Numbered from the stretch's first letter, positions 15,758 to 23,135 are shown. The stretch is 64,000 bases of DNA from DAOTWA01 sp963702935 (GCA_963702935.1 OY969772.1:682001-746000), one strand, 5' to 3'. The notes: generated by a model from the sequence alone, not told the origin. Program-made: numbers and translations.

Positions 15758-16722
15758 GGTCTATTTCCAGCGTGCAATGAATCCAAATCCCATTGAGCCG
15801 GGTTGTTGGCGATGTATGCGGCGATGCGGTCATAGGATTCCTGGTCGCGGATGATGTGCTCCCAATAGTTACGCTGCCACAATGTGCCCAGGAATTCGTT
15901 TCGGGTTTTGCAAATTTTCAAACATTCGTGCGCCACCAGAGATTTGTACGCCCCCACGATATTCCCCAGTAGGGGCAACCCTTGCGGTTGGCCGATTTGC
16001 GGTTGGCCGGTTTGCGGTTGGCCGGTTTGGGGTTGCCCGGTTTGCGGTTGGCCGATTGGCGGTTGCCCGGTTTGGGGTTGGCCGATTGGCGGTTGGCCGG
16101 TTTGGGGTTGCCCGGTTTGCGGTTGGCCGATTTGGGGTTGCCCGATTTGCGGTTGCCCGGTTTGGGATTGCCCGGTTTGGGATTGCCCGATTTGCGGTTG
16201 CCCGGTTTGGGATTGGCCGGTTTGCGGTTGCCCGATTTGCGGTTGCCCGATTTGCGGTTGCCCGATTTGCGGTTGCCCGGTTTGCGGTCGGCCGGTTTGC
16301 GGTTGGCCGGTTTGCGGTTGGCCGGTTTGCGGTTGGCCGATTTCAGGGAGGGCAGGGGCAAGCCCTGCCCCTACCCGGACGGCGGGGGTGGGTCCGCATC
16401 CCGTAGGGGCGGGGTTTACCCCCGCCCGGACGGGGGCCGGGTCGGTGATGATCAGGATGCCGTGGACGTGGTTGGGCATGACGACGAATCGATCCAATGC
16501 GACGTTTTCAAATCGTTGGGGGATTCGTTGCCATTGATGGTATGCAATTTGCCCAAAATCATTCAATCGCATCTCGCCCGCCACAATTTCACCGAATAAA
16601 TTCTGGCGGTTATGCGTGCAAAGGGTGACGAAATAGGCGCCGGCCTGGGAATAATCGTAGCCCTTGAGGCGAATGGATTTGCGGCGGCGCAGAGCGAATG
16701 GGGTGCCCCCCGGCGGGATCAT
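15754..16722 (-). CDS. REP-associated (RAYT/Y1, IS200-like) transposase with a pentapeptide-repeat insertion
   Basis: HUH single-strand endonuclease related to TnpA_REP, 322 residues. The family start SIRLKGYDYSQAGAYFVTLC, the HUH pair H85-V-H87 in VVMPNHVHGI, and the catalytic tyrosine candidate Y259 in GNIVGAYKS are present, as is the C-terminal WQRNYWEHIIRDQESYDRIA. Between HUH and the tyrosine, residues about 96-127 come from a dispersed intergenic repeat (VRAGVNPAPT, VGAGLAPAL), and 128-247 are 24 copies of a five-residue unit (GQPQT/I). Without these the protein would be a normal 200 residues. It overlaps hsdS and hsdR by ATGA at both ends, so it sits inside the restriction operon without breaking it. 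Activity is uncertain. Confidence 0.88.
   Translation of the reverse strand: MIPPGGTPFALRRRKSIRLKGYDYSQAGAYFVTLCTHNRQNLFGEIVAGEMRLNDFGQIAYHQWQRIPQRFENVALDRFVVMPNHVHGILIITDPAPVRAGVNPAPTGCGPTPAVRVGAGLAPALPEIGQPQTGQPQTGQPQTGRPQTGQPQIGQPQIGQPQIGQPQTGQSQTGQPQIGQSQTGQSQTGQPQIGQPQIGQPQTGQPQTGQPPIGQPQTGQPPIGQPQTGQPQTGQPQTGQPQIGQPQGLPLLGNIVGAYKSLVAHECLKICKTRNEFLGTLWQRNYWEHIIRDQESYDRIAAYIANNPAQWDLDSLHAGNRP
15982..16341. repeat. 24 in-phase 15-bp repeats inside the transposase gene
   Basis: Exactly 360 bases of tandem 15-mers of the type GGTTGCCCGATTTGC (plus strand), encoding the pentapeptide TGQPQ or IGQPQ with occasional S, R or P substitutions. Because the unit is a multiple of three, copy-number change keeps the frame open. 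Confidence 0.97.
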
Positions 16723-17936
16723 GCCTCGATCTCCCCGTTCATCAGTTTGGGCAACAGACTATCGCGGATTTGGATAAGATTAGAAGATTGTTGAGCATTG
16801 GCAAAAATCACATCGTCTAGTGGCCTACATTTTTCTTCAAAAATCGTGATAATCTTATCTGTTGGAATTACACATTTCATCCCTTCAAAATCATTTTTGT
16901 TGATAGAACCAAAAACAGTACCATTATCCTCAAAACTCTTAAAGTTATTGGTTAAACCTTTTAAGAAGTAATAAGTGAAAGAGTGATTCCCGTTTTTTTC
17001 AATCACTGCTGCAAGGCCTCGCCCAATACAGCAATATTCTGTGGCAATATTCATATCACCTACTGGTGCTCTAACGCTTACTAATGTGTCATATTTATTA
17101 GCAAATCTTTTAGGGTCAGTAGTAAAAACCCTTTTAGTTGGAAATCTAAAAGTGAAATCAGCCCGCCCTTGATAAAAAGGGAAACCCTCTCCAATTTCAT
17201 TATAACTTTCACCAGGAGGAGATTGCCCCATTGTTATATTGCACATTTCCCCTAACTGGCCTAACCTCCACCCTTTTGGAATCATTCCCAACTCGCTGGG
17301 CTGCATCTCGCCGGTGGCGCCGGGGAAGTTGAAATCGACAAACCACTCCTTGAAAATGGCCTGGGCGATGGCTTCGAGGGTGGCGTTGGTCTGGCGGTTG
17401 AGCTCGATTTTTTCGTCCAGCGTAGAGAGGATGTCGGCGATGCGGCGCTGGGTAGGAAGAGGAGGAAGTTTAATCTCAAAATCCTCAATCATACCTTTTG
17501 TTAAGGCGTTTCTGGTTCCACCGACGGACGCCATGGCAAGCATGTAATTTTTAAATCCGGGGCTTAGCAGATAATACTTCAAATATTCTGAAAGCAACTT
17601 AGAACAATCCGGACGAACAATCGAGACATGCTGATTTACTCTAGCAGGGAGTACTTCTTTGGGCACTTGGCAAACTCTCGCTACACTATCACCAGTAATA
17701 TTCAACAGAACGTCATTCTCTTGAAGCTCGACATTGTCCAATTGATCGGCCTGCTCTTTATCAATAAACGCAAGCCCATCATTCGAAAAAAAGAAGTCCA
17801 AAACGTTTTGACTCCGAATGAGCGCAAAAGGACCCTCCTTTAGATAAGCTGCTTTACCTCCTCTAGGAGTTGCGCCTGAGCCGATTTTTGTACAAATGTC
17901 TTTCAATTTATATGATTGCCACCCGTTAGAACTCAT
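16719..17936 (-). CDS. hsdS: type I restriction-modification specificity subunit S
   Basis: DNA-recognition subunit of 405 residues with two target-recognition domains, each followed by a conserved helical spacer: PLPTQRRIADILSTLDEKIELN (about 160-180; first half PLPTQRRIADIL) and the C-terminal IRDSLLPKLMNGEIEA. The first TRD begins YKLKDICTKIGSGATPRGG and the second WRLGQLGEMCNITMGQSPPG. Both TRD-coding parts are clearly AT-rich while the central spacer region (17280-17460) is GC-rich like the genome, the mosaic expected when recognition domains are exchanged. It overlaps the transposase by ATGA. Just upstream is a decayed hsdM 3' end, so this hsdS may have arrived with part of another hsdM. 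Confidence 0.95.
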   Translation of the reverse strand: MSSNGWQSYKLKDICTKIGSGATPRGGKAAYLKEGPFALIRSQNVLDFFFSNDGLAFIDKEQADQLDNVELQENDVLLNITGDSVARVCQVPKEVLPARVNQHVSIVRPDCSKLLSEYLKYYLLSPGFKNYMLAMASVGGTRNALTKGMIEDFEIKLPPLPTQRRIADILSTLDEKIELNRQTNATLEAIAQAIFKEWFVDFNFPGATGEMQPSELGMIPKGWRLGQLGEMCNITMGQSPPGESYNEIGEGFPFYQGRADFTFRFPTKRVFTTDPKRFANKYDTLVSVRAPVGDMNIATEYCCIGRGLAAVIEKNGNHSFTYYFLKGLTNNFKSFEDNGTVFGSINKNDFEGMKCVIPTDKIITIFEEKCRPLDDVIFANAQQSSNLIQIRDSLLPKLMNGEIEA

Positions 17937-18016
17937 AGCCGATCCCCTTCATCACGAATGGACTCCTCCAATTCGCTGCCCCGGACGAACTGCCCGGCAA
18001 GCTGAGCGGTAAGTGA
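17931..18016 (-). pseudogene. remnant of an hsdM 3' end
   Basis: On the minus strand this reads LTAQLAGQFVRGSELEESIRD, nearly the same as the HsdM C-terminus LTAQLAGQFARGAELEESIRE encoded near 19250-19310. Relative to the intact gene a five-base deletion shifts the frame right after ESIR. The segment ends in the same GGCTATGAGTTCT, whose ATG is now the hsdS start. Many third-position differences show that it is not a recent copy. Confidence 0.88.
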
Positions 18017-18020
18017 CCCC

Positions 18021-18142
18021 ATTATCATGTCTATGATTCTCCATTTTTTACCATAAGCAGCTTATCATGTAAAGAATCCGAGGATTTGTTTACATGAGCG
18101 CTGTATCATGTAAAAATATTGGCTTTTTCTTTGCATGATACG
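18021..18142. promoter_or_regulatory. cluster of TATCATGTAAA half-sites between fic and hsdS
   Basis: Half-sites TATCATGTAAA or its complement occur at 18063-18073, 18089-18097 (inverted), 18104-18114 and 18130-18140 (inverted, TTTGCATGATA), with a partial one at 18023-18029. They form two facing pairs in AT-rich DNA directly after the fic stop and before the hsdM remnant. A repressor- or activator-binding region is likely, or a recombination end; no protein can be assigned. Confidence 0.55.
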
Positions 18143-18149
18143 TAGGACC

Positions 18150-19226
18150 CTAATGCCCTTGTAAAAGGGCAAACAGAGGTATGTTGATATAGTAGCTGCT
18201 CCTCCACAACTTTTGCTTTTCCAGGAATCCGGCTCCGGTTAATGCTTCCAGGTAACTGGCAGCCGTTGGGCGGCTGACGCCCACATCCCGGGTGACAAAG
18301 TCAATTTTGGTATAGGGGTGTTTAAACAGGGTGTTCAACAAATCAAGCGAATAAATTTTGGGCAGTTGTGCCTTGATCCTTTCCTGGTAATCTACCATCA
18401 GGTTCTTCAGTCTGTGAATGGTCTCGATGGTTTCGGTGGAGGTCAGCTCCACGCCACGCAGCATAAACTTCAGCCAGGCTTCCCAGTTGTCATCTGTTTG
18501 ATCCGCTCGAAAATGAGCCAGGTAGGCGCTTTTTTCCCGGACGATGTACCGGCTGAGGTAAAGGATGGGAAGATCCAACAAGCCATGCTGCACCAGGTAA
18601 AGCAAATTTAAAATCCGTCCGGTTCGCCCGTTGCCGTCATAAAACGGGTGAATTTTCTCGAACTGGTAATGGATCAAGGCCATGCGTACCAGCGGATCAA
18701 GCCCCTGACCGGCAGCTTCGTTGAAAAAAGCCAGCAGGCGTTCAAGCAACTCCACGATCTGATCGTGGTCTTGAGGCGGGGTGTAAACCACTTCACCGGT
18801 GGCGCGGTTGCCCACAATCGTCCCCGGCCTGGTTCGGATGCCGGGCGCGGGTTCCCCAATCACCAGGGCGGCCTGAATGGCGACCAGGCCATCCAGGGTG
18901 AGCTGTCTTTTGGATGTGATCCGTTCGAACCCCAGCTTAAGCGCCTCAGAATAGCGGCCAACTTCTTTCGCGGCGGCACTGTTAAACTGGGGAATGTCCA
19001 ATTCCTGTTTAAACAACTCGTCATGCGAGGTGATGATATTCTCCAACGCCGAGCTGTCTTTGGCCTCTTGCAGCGCCAGGGTGTTCAGTAAGATGTCCTG
19101 GTTGGGCAGCAAAGGCGCAATGCCTTTGAGCTCAGCCAGGCGGCGGTGCGCCATGATGAGCTGACCGGTGAGGGCTTCTGACTGGGCAATTCTCCCTGGC
19201 GGAAAGGCGTATAAATCAGAACTCAT
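18150..19226 (-). CDS. Fic-domain AMP-transferase with its own inhibitory motif and a winged helix
   Basis: Fic protein of 358 residues, a family that transfers AMP (or related groups) to target proteins. The order is Fic_N (1-110), Fic core with the complete motif HPFYDGNGRTGR at 193-204, then a C-terminal winged helix (about 290-358; VSRPTAASYLEALTGAGFL). The N-terminal segment SSALEN (S58, E62, N63) fits the inhibitory [ST]xxxE[GN] motif, so this is a class II, self-inhibited, probably active enzyme like SoFic. Its ATG lies inside the hsdM stop region (overlap 19216-19226), so it is translated with hsdM. Fic genes are known as occasional passengers of type I loci; the target here is unknown. 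Confidence 0.95.
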   Translation of the reverse strand: MSSDLYAFPPGRIAQSEALTGQLIMAHRRLAELKGIAPLLPNQDILLNTLALQEAKDSSALENIITSHDELFKQELDIPQFNSAAAKEVGRYSEALKLGFERITSKRQLTLDGLVAIQAALVIGEPAPGIRTRPGTIVGNRATGEVVYTPPQDHDQIVELLERLLAFFNEAAGQGLDPLVRMALIHYQFEKIHPFYDGNGRTGRILNLLYLVQHGLLDLPILYLSRYIVREKSAYLAHFRADQTDDNWEAWLKFMLRGVELTSTETIETIHRLKNLMVDYQERIKAQLPKIYSLDLLNTLFKHPYTKIDFVTRDVGVSRPTAASYLEALTGAGFLEKQKLWRSSYYINIPLFALLQGH

Positions 19227-20781
19227 AGCCGATCCCCTTCAAGTTCTCACGAATGGATTCTTCCAACTCGGCCCCTCTGGCGAACTGCCCGGCCAGTTGG
19301 GCGGTGAGGGCGGCCATCTTCTCCTCAAAGGGGACGCCGTCGTCCTCTTCCTCTTCCGCGCCCACGTAGCGCCCGGGCATGAGCACGTAGTTATTGGCGC
19401 GCACTTCGTCCAGCGTGGCGGCCTTGCAAAAGCCGGGCTGATCTTCATAAGCGCCACCCTCGCCACGCCAGGCATGATAGGCGCCGGCAATCCTGGCAAT
19501 ATCCTCATCAGAAAACTCTTTATTGCGGCGATTGATCATAGCGCCCAGCTTGCGGGCGTCGATGAAGAGGATCTCGTTGGAGCGGTCGCGTTGGGGGTAG
19601 GGGTGAACCCTATCCGTACGTTGGGGGTAGGGGTGAACCCTATCCGTACGGTCGCGCGCCAGGAACCACAGGCAGGCGGGAATCATGGTGTTGTAAAAGA
19701 GCTGGGCGGGCAGGGCGACCATGCAGTCCACCAGGCCGGCCTCGATCATGTTCTTGCGAATGTCGCCCTCGCCGGCGGTGTTGCTGTTCATGCTGCCGTT
19801 GGCGAGGACGATGCCGGCGGCGCCGCCGGGGCTGAGCTTGTGGGCGAAATGCTGGAGCCAGGCGTAGTTGGCGTTGCCCACAGGCGGGGGGCCGTACTGC
19901 CAGCGGTGATCCTCGCGCAACTGCTCGCCGCTCCAATCGGAGACGTTGAAGGGCGGATTAGCGAGGATGAAATCGGCTTTCAGGTCGGGGTGGCGGTCGT
20001 TCAAGAAGGTGTCGCCTAATTCGAGCTTGGCGTCGATGCCGCGAATGGCCAGGTTCATACGCGCCAGGCGCAGGGTGGTGGGGTTGGATTCCTGCCCGAA
20101 GATGGACAGGTCTTTGATGTTGCCCTGGTGGCTGAGCACGAATTTCTCGCTCTGCACGAACATGCCGCCGCTGCCGCAGCAGCCGTCGTAGACGCGCCCG
20201 TTGTAAGGCTCGAGCATGGCAACCAGCAGCTTGACGATGCTGGCGGGGGTGTAGAACTGGCCGCCCTTCTTGCCCTCGGCGTCGGCGAACTGGCCGAGGA
20301 AGTATTCGTAGACGCGGCCAAGCAAATCCTGGGATTGGTGGCCGTCGTGATTGAAGCCAATGTTGCCGATCAGGTCGATGAGCTCGCCCAGGCGCTGCTT
20401 GTTGAGCTCGGGGTCGGCGTAGATCTTGGGCAAGACGCCCTTGAGGGGCGGGTTGATCCTTTCGATGGCGTCCATAGCGTCATCGATGAACTTGCCGATC
20501 TCGGGCTGTTTGGCGCGATCCTGCAAGTATTGCCAGCGGGCCTTTTCGGGAACGAAGAAAATATTATTGGCGAGATACTCGTCCGGGTCTTCCGGGTCGG
20601 CGCCTTCGTATTCGCCCTGGCCGGCTTTCAATTGGATAAACAGGTCGTTAAAGGCATCGGAGATGTATTTCAGAAAAATGAGACCCAGCACGACGTGCTT
20701 ATACTCGGCGGCGTCCATGTTGCTGCGCATCTTATCGGCGGCGGCCCAGAGAGTTCTTTCCAATTCGTTGTTCTCAGCCAA
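19216..20781 (-). CDS. hsdM: type I restriction-modification methyltransferase subunit M
   Basis: N6-adenine methylase subunit, 521 residues. The N-terminal HsdM_N domain (LERTLWAAADKMRSNMDAAEYK, shown in part: ERTLWAAADKMRSNMD) is followed by the gamma-class catalytic domain with SAM motif I VYDGCCGSGGMF (around residue 200) and motif IV ILANPPFN (about 280). Around residues 380-400, between LWFLARDR and NEILFIDARKLG, ten residues (TDRVHPYPQR) occur twice; they come from a perfect 30-bp tandem duplication and look like an in-frame repeat insertion in a surface loop. The C-terminal helices end GIGYEF. As first gene of the operon it should be read from a promoter in 20790-21000. Confidence 0.96.
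   Translation of the reverse strand: MAENNELERTLWAAADKMRSNMDAAEYKHVVLGLIFLKYISDAFNDLFIQLKAGQGEYEGADPEDPDEYLANNIFFVPEKARWQYLQDRAKQPEIGKFIDDAMDAIERINPPLKGVLPKIYADPELNKQRLGELIDLIGNIGFNHDGHQSQDLLGRVYEYFLGQFADAEGKKGGQFYTPASIVKLLVAMLEPYNGRVYDGCCGSGGMFVQSEKFVLSHQGNIKDLSIFGQESNPTTLRLARMNLAIRGIDAKLELGDTFLNDRHPDLKADFILANPPFNVSDWSGEQLREDHRWQYGPPPVGNANYAWLQHFAHKLSPGGAAGIVLANGSMNSNTAGEGDIRKNMIEAGLVDCMVALPAQLFYNTMIPACLWFLARDRTDRVHPYPQRTDRVHPYPQRDRSNEILFIDARKLGAMINRRNKEFSDEDIARIAGAYHAWRGEGGAYEDQPGFCKAATLDEVRANNYVLMPGRYVGAEEEEDDGVPFEEKMAALTAQLAGQFARGAELEESIRENLKGIGYEF
19591..19650. repeat. two perfect 30-bp tandem copies within hsdM
   Basis: TTGGGGGTAGGGGTGAACCC plus ten bases is repeated exactly at 19591-19620 and 19621-19650. 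The GTAGGGGT..ACCC core resembles the dispersed GTAGGGGC-type repeats of this genome. Length 30 keeps the hsdM frame. Confidence 0.95.
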
Positions 20782-21025
20782 TGCGTTCTCCTGGTTTTCG
20801 GTTTAAGATCGCCTCGCTCCAAGCGCGAAGCCCGGTTCAAATCGCCCCTGACCTGTGGATGCTTTGGAAGGCGCTTAAATTCTACTCCCGTTCGTGAAAG
20901 GGGACATACTCTTGGGGCGTTCGAGAGGAATCTCCCCTGCCCCCCTTCCAAAGGGGGGTAAAGGCGGCGCGGTCTGAAAAACGACCGCACCCACGATGAT
21001 TCGTCCCCGAAAATGGAAAGTTCGC
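20782..21025. other. divergent intergenic region between hsdM and the XRE gene
   Basis: Contains one CCCCCCTT-N-AAGGGGGG element (about 20925-20965), a GCGGTC/GACCGC hairpin (20969-20988) and a copy of the AAGCATCC motif. For hsdM, TAGAAT near 20880 on the minus strand could be a -10 but lacks a good -35. Confidence 0.45.
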
Positions 21026-21078
21026 TTGACATTCTGGCGCGCAAGTGGTATCCTTCTGATGGAAAGCAAGCTTTCCAT
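21013..21078 (+). promoter_or_regulatory. promoter and palindromic operator of the XRE gene
   Basis: TTGACA (21026-21031), 17-base spacer, TATCCT (21049-21054). A perfect 20-base palindrome ATGGAAAGC-AA-GCTTTCCAT (21059-21078) covers the predicted transcription start, and an extra half-site ATGGAAAG (21013-21020) precedes the -35. This is the layout of an autorepressed operon. Confidence 0.85.
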
Positions 21079-21097
21079 TTTCTGTGGAGGGAAACTA

Positions 21098-21310
21098 TTG
21101 AAGAATCGACTCGAAGAAATCCGGAAGCGTAAGGGCCTCAATCAAGAGGAGCTGGCGGACAGGCTGGAGGTGTCGCGCCAGACGATCGGGTCTCTCGAAA
21201 ACGGCCGCTACAATCCATCCATTTTGCTGGCGTTCAAGATCGCGCGGTTCTTCGAAATGAGCATCGAGGAAATATTCATCTACGAGGAGGAAGAAAATGC
21301 CGAAAAGTAA
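21098..21310 (+). CDS. XRE-family helix-turn-helix regulator
   Basis: A compact 70-residue Cro/CI-type regulator: KNRLEEIRKRKGLNQEELAD, then the recognition helix VSRQTIGSLENGRYNPS and the tail SIEEIFIYEEE. Such short regulators are typically paired with a small membrane protein, as here. I choose the TTG at 21098 because TGGAGGG lies eight bases upstream and the protein family begins KNR; the longer frame from 20996 would run through the promoter and operator. It overlaps the next gene by 14 bases. The palindrome at 21059-21078 is the likely binding site for this protein. Confidence 0.88.
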   Translation: MKNRLEEIRKRKGLNQEELADRLEVSRQTIGSLENGRYNPSILLAFKIARFFEMSIEEIFIYEEEENAEK

Positions 21311-21728
21311 CAGACTGTGGCTTTACGCGCTCCTGGCCGCCGGGGGCGCGCTGGCCGTGGCGCTGGGGGGCTTCGTGATCACCGACCCGGCCTTGAAAAC
21401 GGTCTCCGGGGTGTGCATCGGGCTGGGCTCGGCCAGCTTCGCCCTGGGGGTCGGAAATATCATCGGGGCCTTCACCCTTTCGAAAAGCGAAAACGAGGAG
21501 ATCCTGCGCCGGAAAGCCATCGAGGTCAACGACGAGCGCAACGTGCGCATCAAAGAAAAGGTGGGCGCGAAGATCAACCAGGTGGTGGTGTACGTGCTGT
21601 CCTTGATCATCCTGACGCTGGGATTGATGGGCGCCGACGTTTTCGTCCTGCTGCTGCTGTCTTCAGTGCTGGTGTTGGAGCTGGTGCTGGCCATCGTGCT
21701 CACCAACTATTACGCGAAGATCCTTTGA
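21297..21728 (+). CDS. four-helix small membrane protein (DUF2178-like) paired with the regulator
   Basis: A 143-residue integral membrane protein with two hydrophobic hairpins (about 8-30 and 37-60; 95-115 and 118-140). The cytoplasmic middle contains RRKAIEVNDERNVRIKEKVG, a stretch typical of small membrane proteins found next to XRE regulators. Function is unknown; one idea is that it controls the regulator or responds to envelope state, but that is inference. Translation is coupled through a 14-base overlap with the regulator gene. Confidence 0.8.
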   Translation: MPKSNRLWLYALLAAGGALAVALGGFVITDPALKTVSGVCIGLGSASFALGVGNIIGAFTLSKSENEEILRRKAIEVNDERNVRIKEKVGAKINQVVVYVLSLIILTLGLMGADVFVLLLLSSVLVLELVLAIVLTNYYAKIL

Positions 21729-21750
21729 CGGCCAGTGGGGCGTGGACGAC

Positions 21751-21791
21751 AAAAAAATCGGAAGAGCGCCGGCACTGCCAGGCCGGCGCTC
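21751..21791 (-). terminator. intrinsic terminator of the PxKF gene
   Basis: Stem GAGCGCCGGC/GCCGGCGCTC (21764-21773 with 21782-21791); read on the minus strand it is followed by seven T residues (A-run 21751-21757). On the plus strand the hairpin may also slow transcripts of the membrane protein gene. Confidence 0.85.
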
Positions 21792-21821
21792 TCCGCTCAG
21801 AAGGGCGTGCGCGCGAGGGGG

Positions 21822-23135
21822 TTACTTGAGCTTGAAGTACGCCACCAGCGAGGAGCTATCCTGGGTGGCCAGCGTGACCCGGTAGCATTTCCCGGGGGTG
21901 GAGGGGGTCTTCCAGTTGTAGACGAACTGGCCGGCAGTGGCGTCATAGCGCAGGGAGGTGCCGCCGGTAGCGGTGGTCTCGATCTCATCGGTGGTGGCGG
22001 TGGCGTCGCACGTGGTTTGAGCGTAGGTCAGGCTCTTCACGTAGCCCGTATCGGTCAGCTCGGTTGGCCCGGCGAAGATCTCGAACTTGAGCGGGACGGT
22101 GCTGCCGTTCTTGACCGTGTTGTAGACCCCGTTCATGTCCACCGGCTGGTAGAAGCCGTACAGGGTCCAGGCCAGCACCGTGTAAGAAGCCGAGGCCGTG
22201 GCCTGATTGCCGGCGTTGTCGGCGGCCGTGGCGCTCACGGTGTGGCCGCCGACCAGGCTGCTGTAGCCGGATACGGCGCACGGCGCGGCCAGCCCGGAGG
22301 TGGCGTCGCTGGCAATGCAGGTGGGCGCCGCCGGGACGAAGGCGAAGTAGTAGCTGGCTCCATCGGCGGGGCCGCCAACCAGGGACACGTCGGGCGGGGT
22401 GGCGTCACGCATAATGGTAACGGACGCGGAGGCCTTACCGCCGGCGCTGATGGCCGTGCAGGTGAAGGTGGCGCCGGCCGTATCGTAATCGATGGTGACG
22501 GCGTCGCAACCGCTGGTGGTCACGGGAGATTCGTCATCCACCACGCTCCAGCTCAGCGTGACGTCGCTGACGTACCAGCCGTTCGATCCCAGGGCGCCCA
22601 CGACGCTTGGGGTGATTTCCGGCGAGGTCGTGTCGGCGGGAGCCGGTTGATTGACGGTGAGGGTGATGTTGAAAGCATTGGCGCCGGTCAAGCAGTCTCC
22701 TTGCGAGGCGCAAGTTTCGGCGTCATTCCATTTCACGGTATACGAATACGTGCCGGCAACAGAGGGCGCGGTGAATGAAATGGTGGAAGTACCGGCGATA
22801 AATTGATCCGTCGTATCGTCCCAGTTGCCGGGCACGGCGCCGGTGACAGTGCTCACTGAATAACCAGAAGGCAAGCTGGTTTGAGACGTGCTGACCGAAA
22901 AGACAACGCTGCTGTTCGGCGTCAGGTGCTTCGAGCCTTGATAGTCCACCACAAGGTCAGCGCTGGTGGTGACCGTGGCGCCTGGATCGGCTACCCATGT
23001 GACGTTGTTCTGATTGCCCGGGCTGTACACGTCATTGTCGGCAGAATAAGTGTCCGCCCACGCCAGCGACGTGGTGCCCAGCGCCAGCATCAGGGCGAGG
23101 GCCAACGAGAGGAATTTCGAAATCTTGGCTTTCAT
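21822..23135 (-). CDS. secreted protein with C-terminal PxKF domain
   Basis: An exported protein of 437 residues. Residues 1-27 are a signal peptide (MKAKISKFLSLALALMLALG... AWA). Two or three Ig-like or Ig-fold repeats follow (about 30-145, 150-240, 240-320; DTTSPEITPSV and DATPPDVSL mark repeat starts). The final 115 residues form the PxKF domain: GFYQPVDMNGVYNTVKNGST, VPLKFEIF, and FVYNWKTP with SLVAYFKLK at the end. PxKF domains occur on bacterial exoproteins and are suspected of surface attachment; ligand unknown. The gene follows a structured leader with its own terminator (23187-23290), so expression may be regulated by attenuation. Confidence 0.87.
   Translation of the reverse strand: MKAKISKFLSLALALMLALGTTSLAWADTYSADNDVYSPGNQNNVTWVADPGATVTTSADLVVDYQGSKHLTPNSSVVFSVSTSQTSLPSGYSVSTVTGAVPGNWDDTTDQFIAGTSTISFTAPSVAGTYSYTVKWNDAETCASQGDCLTGANAFNITLTVNQPAPADTTSPEITPSVVGALGSNGWYVSDVTLSWSVVDDESPVTTSGCDAVTIDYDTAGATFTCTAISAGGKASASVTIMRDATPPDVSLVGGPADGASYYFAFVPAAPTCIASDATSGLAAPCAVSGYSSLVGGHTVSATAADNAGNQATASASYTVLAWTLYGFYQPVDMNGVYNTVKNGSTVPLKFEIFAGPTELTDTGYVKSLTYAQTTCDATATTDEIETTATGGTSLRYDATAGQFVYNWKTPSTPGKCYRVTLATQDSSSLVAYFKLK

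Noticed and set aside
12473..15796. Very long plus-strand open frame (over 1100 codons) opposite hsdR
   Set aside because: It is the antisense shadow of hsdR, with unnatural composition (runs of V, D, G and H) and no domain or ribosome site.
15982..16341. CRISPR array
   Set aside because: Units are 15 bp, contiguous, without spacers and in phase with a coding frame.
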